Assembly: GCA_903933015.1 (NCBI GenBank)
Contig: CAIZIQ010000021.1
Coordinates: 1 to 38,728, forward strand
Direction: 5' to 3'
Source of the DNA: an uncultured Spartobacteria bacterium
Lineage (GTDB): Bacteria; Verrucomicrobiota; Verrucomicrobiia; Chthoniobacterales; UBA6821
DNA: 38,728 nt
The notes under the pieces were generated by a model. That model saw only the letters and a list, made by a program, of their open reading frames with translations. It was not told the origin of the DNA and searched no databases. Positions 29,562-38,728 of this stretch are shown here, in pieces (positions within the stretch are counted from its first letter, which is position 1; every line of letters starts with the position of its first letter). Made by a program: the position numbers and the translations under genes.

Positions 29562-30182
29562 ATGAAAAATATACTGGCATGGATTGCAGTCATTTTTATG
29601 GTGCATGGTCTTCATGCTGAAAACTTTGCCACCAGAGATGGCGATATGTATACCAATGCCACGGTAAAGCGTGTTGAGCCTGATGGCATCGTTGTTGCTG
29701 ATGCGGATGGATTGAGAAAACTGAAGTTCTCAAATCTTTCTCCCGAGCTTCAGCAGAAATATGGCTACGATCCTCAAAAGGCCACACAGTTCAGCAACGC
29801 GATAGCTGCTTCTTCCATCGCCTCACAAACAGAAATGGTGAAGTTTCAAAATAGTCAGCAAGCCGAGAAAATCGCCGCACAACCCACACAAACAACTGCC
29901 GCATCCTCCTCTCCAAACGGATCATCGGCCGCAGCTCAAACTACGCCCCATCCGCACAAGGGAGTTGAAAGCTTTGAGTCTCACATTCACGGCTGCGGCG
30001 GCACTTACGAAGTTCTCTCATGTGATGACACGGGCCTAACGTGTAAACATAAAGAGCACTACAAGACCCGAACCGAATATAAAACGGACACTACAACGGA
30101 ACACATTCCCTACTACTACCTACCTCCCTCTGTTCGATCAGCATGTGGATTTCCACCTCCTTCAATCAACGATCCGATGTGA
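29562..30182 (+). CDS. secreted hypothetical protein
   Basis: Signal peptide MKNILAWIAVIFMVHGLHA; TRDGDMYTNATVKRVEPDGIVVADADGLRKLKFSNLSPELQQKYGYDPQKA. Upstream in-frame ORF start at 29340 is unlikely. Confidence 0.7.
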   Translation: MKNILAWIAVIFMVHGLHAENFATRDGDMYTNATVKRVEPDGIVVADADGLRKLKFSNLSPELQQKYGYDPQKATQFSNAIAASSIASQTEMVKFQNSQQAEKIAAQPTQTTAASSSPNGSSAAAQTTPHPHKGVESFESHIHGCGGTYEVLSCDDTGLTCKHKEHYKTRTEYKTDTTTEHIPYYYLPPSVRSACGFPPPSINDPM

Positions 30183-30268
30183 TCCTTAAAGGCTGAAAAC
30201 TGATTTGCCGCAATCTGTATTAACTAATACGGAATCAACCAGTTAGAAAGGGCGTCGGCGACTAATAC

Positions 30269-30697
30269 TCACGGAATCGATAAAACGAGTCCAATTGGCG
30301 GATTTTCTTCCTGAGAAACGGCAATTCTATTTTGCCCGTTCAAACGGAAAGCGATCACTAGCAGCTTAATTTTCCCAAATGCAGGATCTCCTCCTATTTC
30401 ACGGTATGGTTGCTTCCAGTCAACATGAAGAGAATCATTCTTTATTGACCTCTGAAGAATACCTGTAACATCACGCCAAGAACCGTTTGCACCACAATAT
30501 CCAGATAATATGTCCAAACGTGGCTGAATTATTGTGGCTGATTCAGCTTGCTTCTGCATTGCCTGCAAAAGCTGGTTAAGAGTCATCCCTGTTACGACGG
30601 AACTTGAGGAACCATATGATGTCTTCTGTGACCAATCATCGGCGTGAGCCAATGTTGCTATACAGCATATCCCTAGAAGGATTCGTAGTGTTCTCAT
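30269..30697 (-). CDS. secreted hypothetical protein, tentative DUF3395-like C-terminal domain
   Basis: Signal peptide MRTLRILLGICCIATLAHA; YCGANGSWRDVTGILQRSIKNDSLHVDWKQPYREIGGDPAFGKIKLLVIAFRLNGQ. Confidence 0.6.
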   Translation of the reverse strand: MRTLRILLGICCIATLAHADDWSQKTSYGSSSSVVTGMTLNQLLQAMQKQAESATIIQPRLDILSGYCGANGSWRDVTGILQRSIKNDSLHVDWKQPYREIGGDPAFGKIKLLVIAFRLNGQNRIAVSQEENPPIGLVLSIP

Positions 30698-31043
30698 GCG
30701 ATGATCTTTATTCTACCGCTTCCTTTCGCTATTAATACAAAATTTACTAGTTTTCCAGTGTTCACGTCAGAGAAGTCATCAAGGTATCTCTTTCCCGTTT
30801 CAGTGGGTGTTCGCATTTAGGGACCCTTTTACCGATATCTCTCTGATCGGAGGCAGAGGTCTCTCTTTTTCTGGTGATCAGGTTCAGATTTCTGCGTTGC
30901 TGCTCGGAGTGCCTCCACCTGCTTTATTGCATCCTTGTAAGAACAATATGGCTGCTTCGCTAGGCAAGCCCATTATGAGTTACCGTTATGACTCTGGTTT
31001 TTTTGAGTCATTAAAATGCCATAGACCCTTTATTTATAAGGGT

Positions 31044-31117
31044 TGGCTGCCTCGCATGGATTCGAACCATGACAAGCAGATCCAGAATCTGCTGTGCTAC
31101 CGTTACACCACAAGGCA
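31044..31117 (-). tRNA. tRNA-Gln (anticodon CTG), CCA encoded
   Basis: Minus strand TGCCTTGTGGTGTAACGGTAGCACAGCAGATTCTGGATCTGCTTGTCATGGTTCGAATCCATGCGAGGCAGCCA. Confidence 0.95.
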
Positions 31118-31164
31118 GTGGTAAAAAACTGAGCCGGCAAGAGTGCCGCAGTCGGGACCGCTGA

Positions 31165-31809
31165 TCAAGCCTTTGATTCCCTCGCCCCCTCCAAGAGCGA
31201 TGAAACATCGAGGGGGGCGGCTACCGAACCAAACTTCGGGTAGACGTAGCGTGAGGTCACGGTCTTGTCACGGGTGACGCCGGAAACCGATGCGAGACCG
31301 CGCTCCCGGAGCTCTGAAAGGGATGCATGCAGGAGCCGGGAACCAATGCCTCGGTTGCGGTATTCCATCAGCACGGAAGGCCCGCTAACGAGATGGTTCG
31401 GGGCTTCGGGAAGGGGATCGAGCAGCGATGCGGCGATGAACCTGTTCCCTTTGGGAATGACAAGGCAGAGCGGTTCCTCGGCATTGAAGATCCTGGCGAC
31501 TGCGGCCTTCACGTATTCCTCGGCCACTTGAAGGGAGTCATTCCACCCGGAATCCATGGAGAGTGAGAGAAGGATCACATGAAGCACATCCTCTCCCTCT
31601 TCGCGTGTGGCACGGCGGATCAGGTCACTTCCGGCAGCAGGCACCTGCAGGGAACCCAAGGCGTCCGTCTTCCAGACAAAACGGCTCCAGCGGGAAGAAT
31701 CCTTGCTCAGACGGGGACCGCCGAACGAACCTCCCGCAACGGCGGAGTCGGTTGATAGGGCTACCGGAAGCCTGGGTATGGCCGAAGAGGATGCGGTTTG
31801 GAATGCCAT
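31165..31809 (-). CDS. GNAT family acetyltransferase-like protein
   Basis: VLMEYRNRGIGSRLLHASLSELRERGLASVSGVTRDKTVTSRYVYPKFG. Confidence 0.65.
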   Translation of the reverse strand: MAFQTASSSAIPRLPVALSTDSAVAGGSFGGPRLSKDSSRWSRFVWKTDALGSLQVPAAGSDLIRRATREEGEDVLHVILLSLSMDSGWNDSLQVAEEYVKAAVARIFNAEEPLCLVIPKGNRFIAASLLDPLPEAPNHLVSGPSVLMEYRNRGIGSRLLHASLSELRERGLASVSGVTRDKTVTSRYVYPKFGSVAAPLDVSSLLEGARESKA

Positions 31810-31922
31810 CGGGAAGGGCGTGAAGGGAACGTCAAAACTCTTCACCGGTCAACGGATTTTTCGGCCAGGGGGGATTCCTTCCAACTCTTTTTCCAAATCA
31901 TGTTTGAAGGCGGGGGCAAAAG

Positions 31923-33449
31923 ATGAAAACTTGGCCGTTGTCCGGAATTGTGTCCGGCATCCTTTTTTTGAAACCATCACTCACGCCCACCGTGTCAGAG
32001 TCCCATCGTCCCAAACATGAATGCGGCGTCTTCGCCGTCTACGGCCACAAGGATGCGGCACTGCTGACCTACTACGGTCTCTTCGCCCTGCAGCATCGCG
32101 GGCAGGAAAGCGCTGGCATCGCCTCCAGCACCGGGGATGGAAAGACCTTCTCCCTCCACAAGGGAATGGGACTGGTCTCCCAGGTCTTCAATCCGGATGA
32201 CCTTGAATCGCTCAAGGGATCGCGCGCCATCGGCCACGTGCGCTACTCGACCACCGGATCGAGCACGCTGCTTAATTCCCAACCACTCGGCGTCAACACG
32301 GCGCGCGGACAACTGGCAATCGCCCATAACGGCAACTTGGTCAACGCTTCCGCCCTGCGTGCCGAACTCGAGACACGCGGCTCGATCTTCCAGACCACCG
32401 TCGACAGCGAGATCATCCTGCATCTGCTGGCCCAACCTGATGAAACGATGGGAGGCCCCATCGGATCGCTCCGCAGGCTGGAGGGAGCATTCTCCGTTGT
32501 GATCATGGGGGAGAACGAGATCATCGGTGTGCGTGATCCCAGCGGCCTCCGTCCCCTCTCGCTCGGCAAGCTCGATGGAGGATGGATCCTTTCCTCGGAG
32601 ACCTGCGCCTTCGACCTGATCGGCGCCACCTTTGTCCGTGACGTCGAACCCGGCGAAGTCGTCATCATCAGCGATCAGGGGGTCCGTTCCGAGTTCCCAT
32701 TCACTCAGTCACGCGAGGCCTTCTGCATCTTCGAGTATGTCTATTTTTCCAGGCCTGACAGCCGTCTCCGCGGAGTCACGGTCAGCAAGGCCCGTGTCGA
32801 GATGGGCCGCGAACTCGCACGCCTCCACCCGGTCGAGGCCGATGTCGTCATCCCGGTTCCCGACTCCGGGATCTACGCCGCACTCGGTTTCGCCGAGGAG
32901 CTCGGCATTCCCTACGATCCGGCCTTCGTCCGCAATCACTACATCGGACGCACCTTCATCCAACCGACACAGCTGATCCGTGACTTCAACGTCCGCGTGA
33001 AACTGAACCTCATCGGCGAGGCCGTGAAGGGGAAGCGCGTCGTTGTTGTCGATGACTCCGTCGTCCGCGGGACGACCGCAAAAGCCCGCGTGGTGAATCT
33101 CCGTGAGGCCGGTGCCAAAGAGGTGCACCTCCGCATCAGCTGTCCTCCACACCGCCATGCCTGCTACTACGGCATCGACTTCCCCGATCCGGAAAAGCTC
33201 ATCGCTAACCAGCACTCTCACCAGGAGATTTGCGATTACCTGGGTGCCGACAGCATCGGTTACCTGGATGTCGACGGCATGGTGAGGGCCACAGGCCTGG
33301 AGAAGAACTCCTTCTGCATGGCCTGCTTCACGGGCGAGTATCCGGTCCCCTTTGATTCCGCCTTCGACAAACTCATCATGGAACGCCGCAAGGGGAGCGC
33401 CCAACTCCTACCCGACCAGAGCTCCCAACCCTCGTTGCTCACCCCCTGA
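31923..33449 (+). CDS. purF: amidophosphoribosyltransferase
   Basis: HECGVFAVYGHKDAALLTYYGLFALQHRGQESAGIASS; VVVVDDSVVRGTTAKARVVNLREAGAKEVHLRISCPP. GTG at 31992 would give a shorter propeptide before the Cys nucleophile. Confidence 0.97.
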   Translation: MKTWPLSGIVSGILFLKPSLTPTVSESHRPKHECGVFAVYGHKDAALLTYYGLFALQHRGQESAGIASSTGDGKTFSLHKGMGLVSQVFNPDDLESLKGSRAIGHVRYSTTGSSTLLNSQPLGVNTARGQLAIAHNGNLVNASALRAELETRGSIFQTTVDSEIILHLLAQPDETMGGPIGSLRRLEGAFSVVIMGENEIIGVRDPSGLRPLSLGKLDGGWILSSETCAFDLIGATFVRDVEPGEVVIISDQGVRSEFPFTQSREAFCIFEYVYFSRPDSRLRGVTVSKARVEMGRELARLHPVEADVVIPVPDSGIYAALGFAEELGIPYDPAFVRNHYIGRTFIQPTQLIRDFNVRVKLNLIGEAVKGKRVVVVDDSVVRGTTAKARVVNLREAGAKEVHLRISCPPHRHACYYGIDFPDPEKLIANQHSHQEICDYLGADSIGYLDVDGMVRATGLEKNSFCMACFTGEYPVPFDSAFDKLIMERRKGSAQLLPDQSSQPSLLTP

Positions 33450-33467
33450 TCACGGAATTTTTAGCAC

Positions 33468-34574
33468 ATGACAACCAAGAAAAAAGCCACGAAAGCAGCC
33501 AAGGCCACGGTCAAACCCTCACTCAAAAAGGCATCGAAAAGCTCCTACGCCCAGGCCGGAGTCGATGTGAATCTCGGCAACCGGGTCAAGTCGGGCATCG
33601 GCGCCCTGGTACGACCCACGCACGGAGCCGAAGTCCTCGGAGGCATCGGGGGATTCGGAGGTCTCTTCCGTCCTGATTTCAAGAAGCGTGGCATCAAGGA
33701 CCCCGTCCTGGTCTCGAGTGTCGATGGTGTGGGCACGAAGCTGAAGATCGCTTTCGCCACCGACAAGCACGACACGATCGGCGCCGACCTGGTCAACCAC
33801 TGCGTCAACGACATCGCCGTCACCGGTGCCCGCCCTCTCTTCTTCCTCGACTACATCGCGGCGGCGAAGCTCGATCCCCGCGTCATGAAGGAGATCATCA
33901 CGGGTCTCTCCAAGGCCTGCAAGGAGTCCGGTTGCGCCCTCATCGGCGGTGAGACCGCCCAGATGCCCGGGCTCTATGGTGAAGGTGAATACGATCTCGC
34001 CGGCTCCATCACGGGCATTGTGGACCGCAAGGATCTCCTCGATGGCAGCCGGGTGAAGGTCGGCGACGCTCTTGTCGGACTCCCCTCCAACGGACTTCAC
34101 ACCAACGGCTACTCTCTGGCCCGCAAGGTGCTCTTCGACCTGCTCGGGCTGGAACTTTCCGATCGCCCCGCAGGGCTTGGCTCGACCATCCAAGCCGAGC
34201 TCCTCAAGGTCCATCGCAGCTATCTGCCGGCCTTTGAGACGCTTCACAAGATGAAAGGCAAGCCGCTCCATGCAGCAGCCCACATCACCGGGGGAGGCTT
34301 GATCGACAATCTCCCCCGCATTCTCCCCAAGGGATGCGACGCCGTGATCGATCCCCGCTCCTGGAAGGTCCCCGCGATCTTCGGCATCATTGGTCGGGGC
34401 GGGAATGTGGATCCGCTCGAGATGTACCAGGTCTTCAACATGGGTATCGGCATGGTGCTCGTGGTTCCCGGAAAGGAAGGCGCCGCCCTTGCCAAGAAAC
34501 TCGGAGGCAAAGTCATCGGCTCGGTCACCAAGGGAACCGGAATCGTCCGGTTCGATCCCCAACCGGGAAAGTAA
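33468..34574 (+). CDS. purM: phosphoribosylformylglycinamidine cyclo-ligase (AIR synthetase)
   Basis: SYAQAGVDVNLGNRVKSGIGALVRPTHG, SVDGVGTKLKIA, ALIGGETAQMPGLYGEGEYDLAG, GLHTNGYSLARKV. Confidence 0.97.
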   Translation: MTTKKKATKAAKATVKPSLKKASKSSYAQAGVDVNLGNRVKSGIGALVRPTHGAEVLGGIGGFGGLFRPDFKKRGIKDPVLVSSVDGVGTKLKIAFATDKHDTIGADLVNHCVNDIAVTGARPLFFLDYIAAAKLDPRVMKEIITGLSKACKESGCALIGGETAQMPGLYGEGEYDLAGSITGIVDRKDLLDGSRVKVGDALVGLPSNGLHTNGYSLARKVLFDLLGLELSDRPAGLGSTIQAELLKVHRSYLPAFETLHKMKGKPLHAAAHITGGGLIDNLPRILPKGCDAVIDPRSWKVPAIFGIIGRGGNVDPLEMYQVFNMGIGMVLVVPGKEGAALAKKLGGKVIGSVTKGTGIVRFDPQPGK

Positions 34575-34610
34575 CGCTCCACGCACGCATCAAAATCCCG
34601 CAAGGCCTTC

Positions 34611-35609
34611 ATGAGCGAGGAACCCCAGAATCCCGCGGGACACCGGAAGGCGCTGGGCGTCGGCTTGGGTGCGGGATTGCTCGGGGCTCTTGCGTTGGCC
34701 GTTCGCTACGGATGGCGGAGTACTCTCCGCAGCATCATCCCGGACACGATCTCTCCGGCAGTCTTTGCGACACGCGTCGCCGACACCTCCGCGGGGGAGA
34801 TCGTCTACCATACGGCCGACAGCCAGACTCCGGGTCCTCCACTGCTGTTCCTGCACGGAGTCTTCCCGGGGGCATCCTCCTTCGAGTGGTCCAGAATCTA
34901 CCCGAAGTTTGCGGAAAGCTGGCGGGTTCTCGTCCCGGACATGATCGGATTCGGCGAATCCCAGCGACCCAATCCTCCCGCCACCGCCGAGGAGCAGGTG
35001 CGCTCTCTCGCCGAATTCCTCGATGAGACCGTGCCCGGCCAGGGAGCCGTGATCGTGGCCTCGGGACTGAGCTCCAATATCGCCCTGCTCTTCGCCTCCC
35101 GGTATCCGGAGAAGGCGCTGAAAGTGATTCTCTGGATGCCCGACATCGCGCTCGGCAAGGCGAACCCGTCGCGCGGGTGGCACCGGCTCGGATGGTTTCC
35201 CCGCCTTGCACGGTTGGTCTACCGCTACCAACTCTCCACAGAATCCTTTCTCCGTGCCTGGCTTCTCCGTTCAGGCTTCGTCACCGAGGGACCCGGCCTT
35301 GAGGAATGCCTCACGGTCATCTCCTCCACCGCAACCCAGTACGGCGCGGAGCATTCCTTCCTCGCCCAATGCTCCAAGAGCTACTGGCGGAGCCTGCGCA
35401 CGGGTCTGAGAAATCTCGCCTCACCCGTTTCCGTGATCCTCGCCATCGGCTCTGATAAGGACTCCTCGGCGGCAATCCATGATCTCCGCCCACTGGTGAG
35501 CCGCTTCTCCATCGTGGAGATCACGGCGCAGGGCCAGCTCGCCCCGCTGGCGGAACCGGAATCCGTCGCCGCCGCGATCGAGATCGAACTGCTGACGCCG
35601 AATCCCTGA
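34611..35609 (+). CDS. alpha/beta hydrolase-fold protein
   Basis: PPLLFLHGVFPGASSFEWSRIYPKFAESWRVLVPDMIGFGES; GLSSNIALLFASRYPEK. Confidence 0.8.
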   Translation: MSEEPQNPAGHRKALGVGLGAGLLGALALAVRYGWRSTLRSIIPDTISPAVFATRVADTSAGEIVYHTADSQTPGPPLLFLHGVFPGASSFEWSRIYPKFAESWRVLVPDMIGFGESQRPNPPATAEEQVRSLAEFLDETVPGQGAVIVASGLSSNIALLFASRYPEKALKVILWMPDIALGKANPSRGWHRLGWFPRLARLVYRYQLSTESFLRAWLLRSGFVTEGPGLEECLTVISSTATQYGAEHSFLAQCSKSYWRSLRTGLRNLASPVSVILAIGSDKDSSAAIHDLRPLVSRFSIVEITAQGQLAPLAEPESVAAAIEIELLTPNP

Positions 35610-35669
35610 CTAGGCACATGATAAATTGATTGCGCCACCCAGAGCACCCGTCACACCATCCGATATTCC

Positions 35670-36965
35670 GTGAACGTTTCCGACCTCAGAGAAATCCTCC
35701 AGTATGTTCCCCGCTTCCGCGAGCGGATCTTCGTGATCGCCGTGGACGGTGCGGTGGCCGCCTCGGAGAACTTCCCCAACATCCTGCTGGATCTGGCCGT
35801 CCTGCGCTCACTCAGCGTGCGGGTCGTTCTGGTCCACGGCGCAAGCCACCAGATCGAGGAGCTTGCAAAAAAGCGTGGCATCTCGGTGACCAACAGCGAC
35901 GGGACGGGCATCACCAACGATGCGACCCTCGAACTGGCGATCGATGCAGCAATACGGCTCACCAACGGGATCATGGAGGGGCTCTCCGCGGTCGATCTGC
36001 GCGCCGCCTACGCCAACGCGATCATCGCCCATCCGGCCGGCATTCTCGGCGGAACCGACCAACTCTTCACCGGGCGGGTGGAGCGCGTCGACAACCATGC
36101 GCTGGAACTCCTCCTCAAGGAGGGGATCATTCCTGTCATCCCTCCCCTGGGATTCGACGGGGAGGGGCGCACCTACCGCGTCAACTCGGATGGAATCGCC
36201 CTTGAGGTGGCCGAGGCGCTGCATGCGGCAAAGATCATTTTTCTGGGAGCAGACGAGGTCGTGGGCGGAACCCATCCACTGCCGCGTCAGCTCTCGATCG
36301 ATGAGTCCGAGGATCTGATCAAGAAGCTCCGTGCCTCGGGAGGCCCCACCGGACTGATTTCCAAAATCGAATGCGCCGCCCGTGCCTGCCGCGGCGGCGT
36401 GCCACGCGCCCACCTGCTTGATGGTCGCATCAACGAGGCGTTACTCACCGAGATCTTCAGCCACGAGGGGTCGGGAACAATGGTCTATTCCAACGAATAC
36501 CAGCAGATCCGCCGCATCTTCAAAAAGGATGTCCGTTCCGTGATGACCCTGATCCGCCAGTCGGTAGAGGACGAAGAGATCGCCCGGAGGACCCGTGCCG
36601 ACATCCTATCCCGGATCGAGGATTACTGGATCCTGGAGGTCGACAGGACTCCGATCGCCTGTGTCGCACTCCATGTCGACCAAGAGCACTCCCTTGCGGA
36701 GATGGCATGCCTCTACGTGAGCAAGGCCCATGAAAACAAGGGTTACGGACGCAAGTTGATGGCCTTCGCAGAGAATCTGGCCAAGGAAAAAGGCGTTGAA
36801 AAAATCTATGCCCTTTCGACCCGGGCGGTGAATTACCTGCAGCAGAAAGGCGGCTACACCGAGGCCGACGCAGGGATCCTCCCCGAGCAGCGTCGCCTGC
36901 GTTACGAGGGAAGCGGCCGGAACTCCAAAATTCTGGTGAAGGAACTTCGTCCGAAGCTTTCCTGA
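35670..36965 (+). CDS. argA: N-acetylglutamate synthase (amino-acid N-acetyltransferase; kinase-like + GNAT domains)
   Basis: GTG start; VLVHGASHQIEELAKKRGI, ISKIECAARACRGGVPRAHLLDGRINEALLTEIFSHEGSGTMVYSNEYQQIR; C-terminal GNAT KGYGRKLMAFAENLAKEKGVEKIYALSTRA. Confidence 0.92.
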   Translation: MNVSDLREILQYVPRFRERIFVIAVDGAVAASENFPNILLDLAVLRSLSVRVVLVHGASHQIEELAKKRGISVTNSDGTGITNDATLELAIDAAIRLTNGIMEGLSAVDLRAAYANAIIAHPAGILGGTDQLFTGRVERVDNHALELLLKEGIIPVIPPLGFDGEGRTYRVNSDGIALEVAEALHAAKIIFLGADEVVGGTHPLPRQLSIDESEDLIKKLRASGGPTGLISKIECAARACRGGVPRAHLLDGRINEALLTEIFSHEGSGTMVYSNEYQQIRRIFKKDVRSVMTLIRQSVEDEEIARRTRADILSRIEDYWILEVDRTPIACVALHVDQEHSLAEMACLYVSKAHENKGYGRKLMAFAENLAKEKGVEKIYALSTRAVNYLQQKGGYTEADAGILPEQRRLRYEGSGRNSKILVKELRPKLS

Positions 36966-36993
36966 GCAGGGAAGTTCAGGACGCTTCAGACCG

Positions 36994-38577
36994 ATGCCCT
37001 CGCTCCTCCACCGGGGATTCTGGATCGATGCAGCCGTCATCCTCGCCTACTTCGCCCTGATCGTCTGGGTTGGCCTGCGTGCCGGACGAGGTAACACCAC
37101 GCTGAAGGAGTTCGCCCTCGGCGGGCGATCAATCCCATGGTGGGCGGTTCTGGCCTCGATTGTGGCGGCGGAGACAAGTGCGGCAACTTTTCTCGGGACA
37201 CCCGCCGAGGGGTACAAGACCCGTGCTTTTTTCTACGGCCAACTCGCGATCGGCACCGTGATCGCACGCGTTGTCATCGCCTTCACGTTCATCGGCCCTT
37301 ACTACAAGTATGGCGTCGAGAGCATCTATGAGTTCCTGACCGTGCGCTTCGGCCCACGCACCAAGAATGCTGCCAGCGGGATCTTCCTCTTCACCCGTGT
37401 CCTGGGAATCGGAGTGAGGCTCTATCTGGGAGGGGCGTTCCTGGGGGTTGTCTGGCGTCATCTGCACCCCGGAGCACCGGTGCCCCTCACCGTCTATTTC
37501 TGGGGCATCCTCTTCGTGACGCTCGTCACCACCGCCTACACGATCGTTGGAGGAATCAAGGCCGTCGTCTGGACCGACCTGATCCAGGCAACCCTGATGC
37601 TAGGCTCCGTGGCATTTGTCATTTGCTTTCTCGTTGGACATCTGGGCGGGGTGGGCGCTGTCGGTACCGCTCTGGGAGGCTGGAATAGCCTGCAGTGGAT
37701 CCAGGTGGGTTGGGACGGATCACTGCCCTTCGGAAAGGCGCTCTCGGCAATGCTTTCCGAACCCTACACGATCTTTGCGGCCATCATCGGCTCGACCTTC
37801 TTCACCATGGCGACCCATGGCACGGATCAGGATATGGTCCAGAGACTCCTCACCGCTCCCGACATCAGGCGTTCCCGCCTATCCCTTATTCTGAGCGGAC
37901 TGGCTGACATCCCCATCGCCCTGGCCTTTCTGTCGATCGGGATCCTGCTCTGGCTCTATTACCGCGGAACTCACGGAGCACTGCCGGATATCCCGGACAA
38001 CGAGATCTTGCCGGAGTTCATCGTCGCCCACATGCCCGTGGGTCTCCGGGGACTGATCGTGGCGGGTGTCTTCGCCACGATGATGGGATCCACCTCCGCC
38101 GCCCTGAACGCCCTGGCCACAAGCTTCACCGCCGACTTTTACCTCCCCTATATCAACCCCGGGGCAGACGATCGCACCTCGGTCCGCACCGCAAGGATCG
38201 CCACCTTGGTCTTTGGCCTCCTGATGGTGGGTGTCGGCACGTTGGCAGCCTATTCGGTCCTCAAGGATCCTCACCTCACGATCATCCCGATTGCGATCGG
38301 CATCCTCGGCTACACCTACGGCTCTCTGCTCGGCATCTTCCTGCTCGGCATGCTTTCGACGCGGAGGGGAAATGATCGGACAAATGTCGCCGCGATGCTC
38401 TGCGGCATTCTTGCGGTATTCTTCCTAGGTAAGGTTCATTTGCCCGGCATTGTCGACTTCGGGCACTGGATGCCCACCTGGTGGCCAGAGATTGCTTGGC
38501 CCTGGTATGTTCTCATCGGCTGCACCACGACCCTGCTGTTTGCCGCGCCATTCCGGAGCCCCAAGCTAGCGGAGTAG
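36994..38577 (+). CDS. sodium:solute symporter family protein
   Basis: LKEFALGGRSIPWWAVLASIVAAETSAATFLGTPAEGYKT; AYTIVGGIKAVVWTDLIQATLMLGSVA; GTDQDMVQRLLTAPDIRRSRLSLILSG. Confidence 0.92.
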   Translation: MPSLLHRGFWIDAAVILAYFALIVWVGLRAGRGNTTLKEFALGGRSIPWWAVLASIVAAETSAATFLGTPAEGYKTRAFFYGQLAIGTVIARVVIAFTFIGPYYKYGVESIYEFLTVRFGPRTKNAASGIFLFTRVLGIGVRLYLGGAFLGVVWRHLHPGAPVPLTVYFWGILFVTLVTTAYTIVGGIKAVVWTDLIQATLMLGSVAFVICFLVGHLGGVGAVGTALGGWNSLQWIQVGWDGSLPFGKALSAMLSEPYTIFAAIIGSTFFTMATHGTDQDMVQRLLTAPDIRRSRLSLILSGLADIPIALAFLSIGILLWLYYRGTHGALPDIPDNEILPEFIVAHMPVGLRGLIVAGVFATMMGSTSAALNALATSFTADFYLPYINPGADDRTSVRTARIATLVFGLLMVGVGTLAAYSVLKDPHLTIIPIAIGILGYTYGSLLGIFLLGMLSTRRGNDRTNVAAMLCGILAVFFLGKVHLPGIVDFGHWMPTWWPEIAWPWYVLIGCTTTLLFAAPFRSPKLAE

Positions 38578-38728
38578 GAGTCTGACATAAAATTCCGATG
38601 GCTGGGTCAAGAGTTTTCGGGAATCCCAGGTGAAATAAAAAGGGGGGCAGTCGGCAATTCTGCTTGAGGAAGGAATCGGCCATTTTTTATTCTGTTCCTC
38701 CCCCAAAAGTCTCCAGCCTCTTGAAATC

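Overview
This looks like a chromosomal segment of a GC-rich bacterium, probably Verrucomicrobiota/PVC-like; that is an inference from gene content and protein style, not a computed assignment. Most of it is housekeeping. It holds an rplK-rplA-rplJ-rplL-rpoB cluster (rpoB runs off the left edge), pgm, hemB, ybeY, clpS, recO, metH, purF-purM, argA and a Na+/solute symporter. There are three tRNAs (Pro-TGG, Glu-TTC, Gln-CTG). Five observations stand out. (1) A compact three-gene minus-strand cluster at 6.07-9.46 kb has the gene content expected for bacterial ceramide synthesis: serine palmitoyltransferase-like, acyltransferase (bCerS-like) and NAD-dependent epimerase/reductase (CerR-like). The spt/acyltransferase junction has an odd 146-nt out-of-frame overlap. 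(2) A non-coding element at 20.69-21.07 kb is flanked by an exact 19-bp direct repeat. It contains at least three bulged hairpins with GNRA loops, two of which differ by compensatory base-pair changes. (3) A related hairpin-dense array follows tRNA-Glu, with an exact 18-nt copy and a near copy of the tRNA 3' end. (4) A ~1.6-kb AT-richer islet next to tRNA-Gln is bounded by a 24/25 copy of the tRNA 3' end and has no integrase. (5) Several hydrolase-fold or cell-wall enzymes have substituted catalytic-motif residues. No CRISPR array, rRNA operon, transposase or integrase was found.
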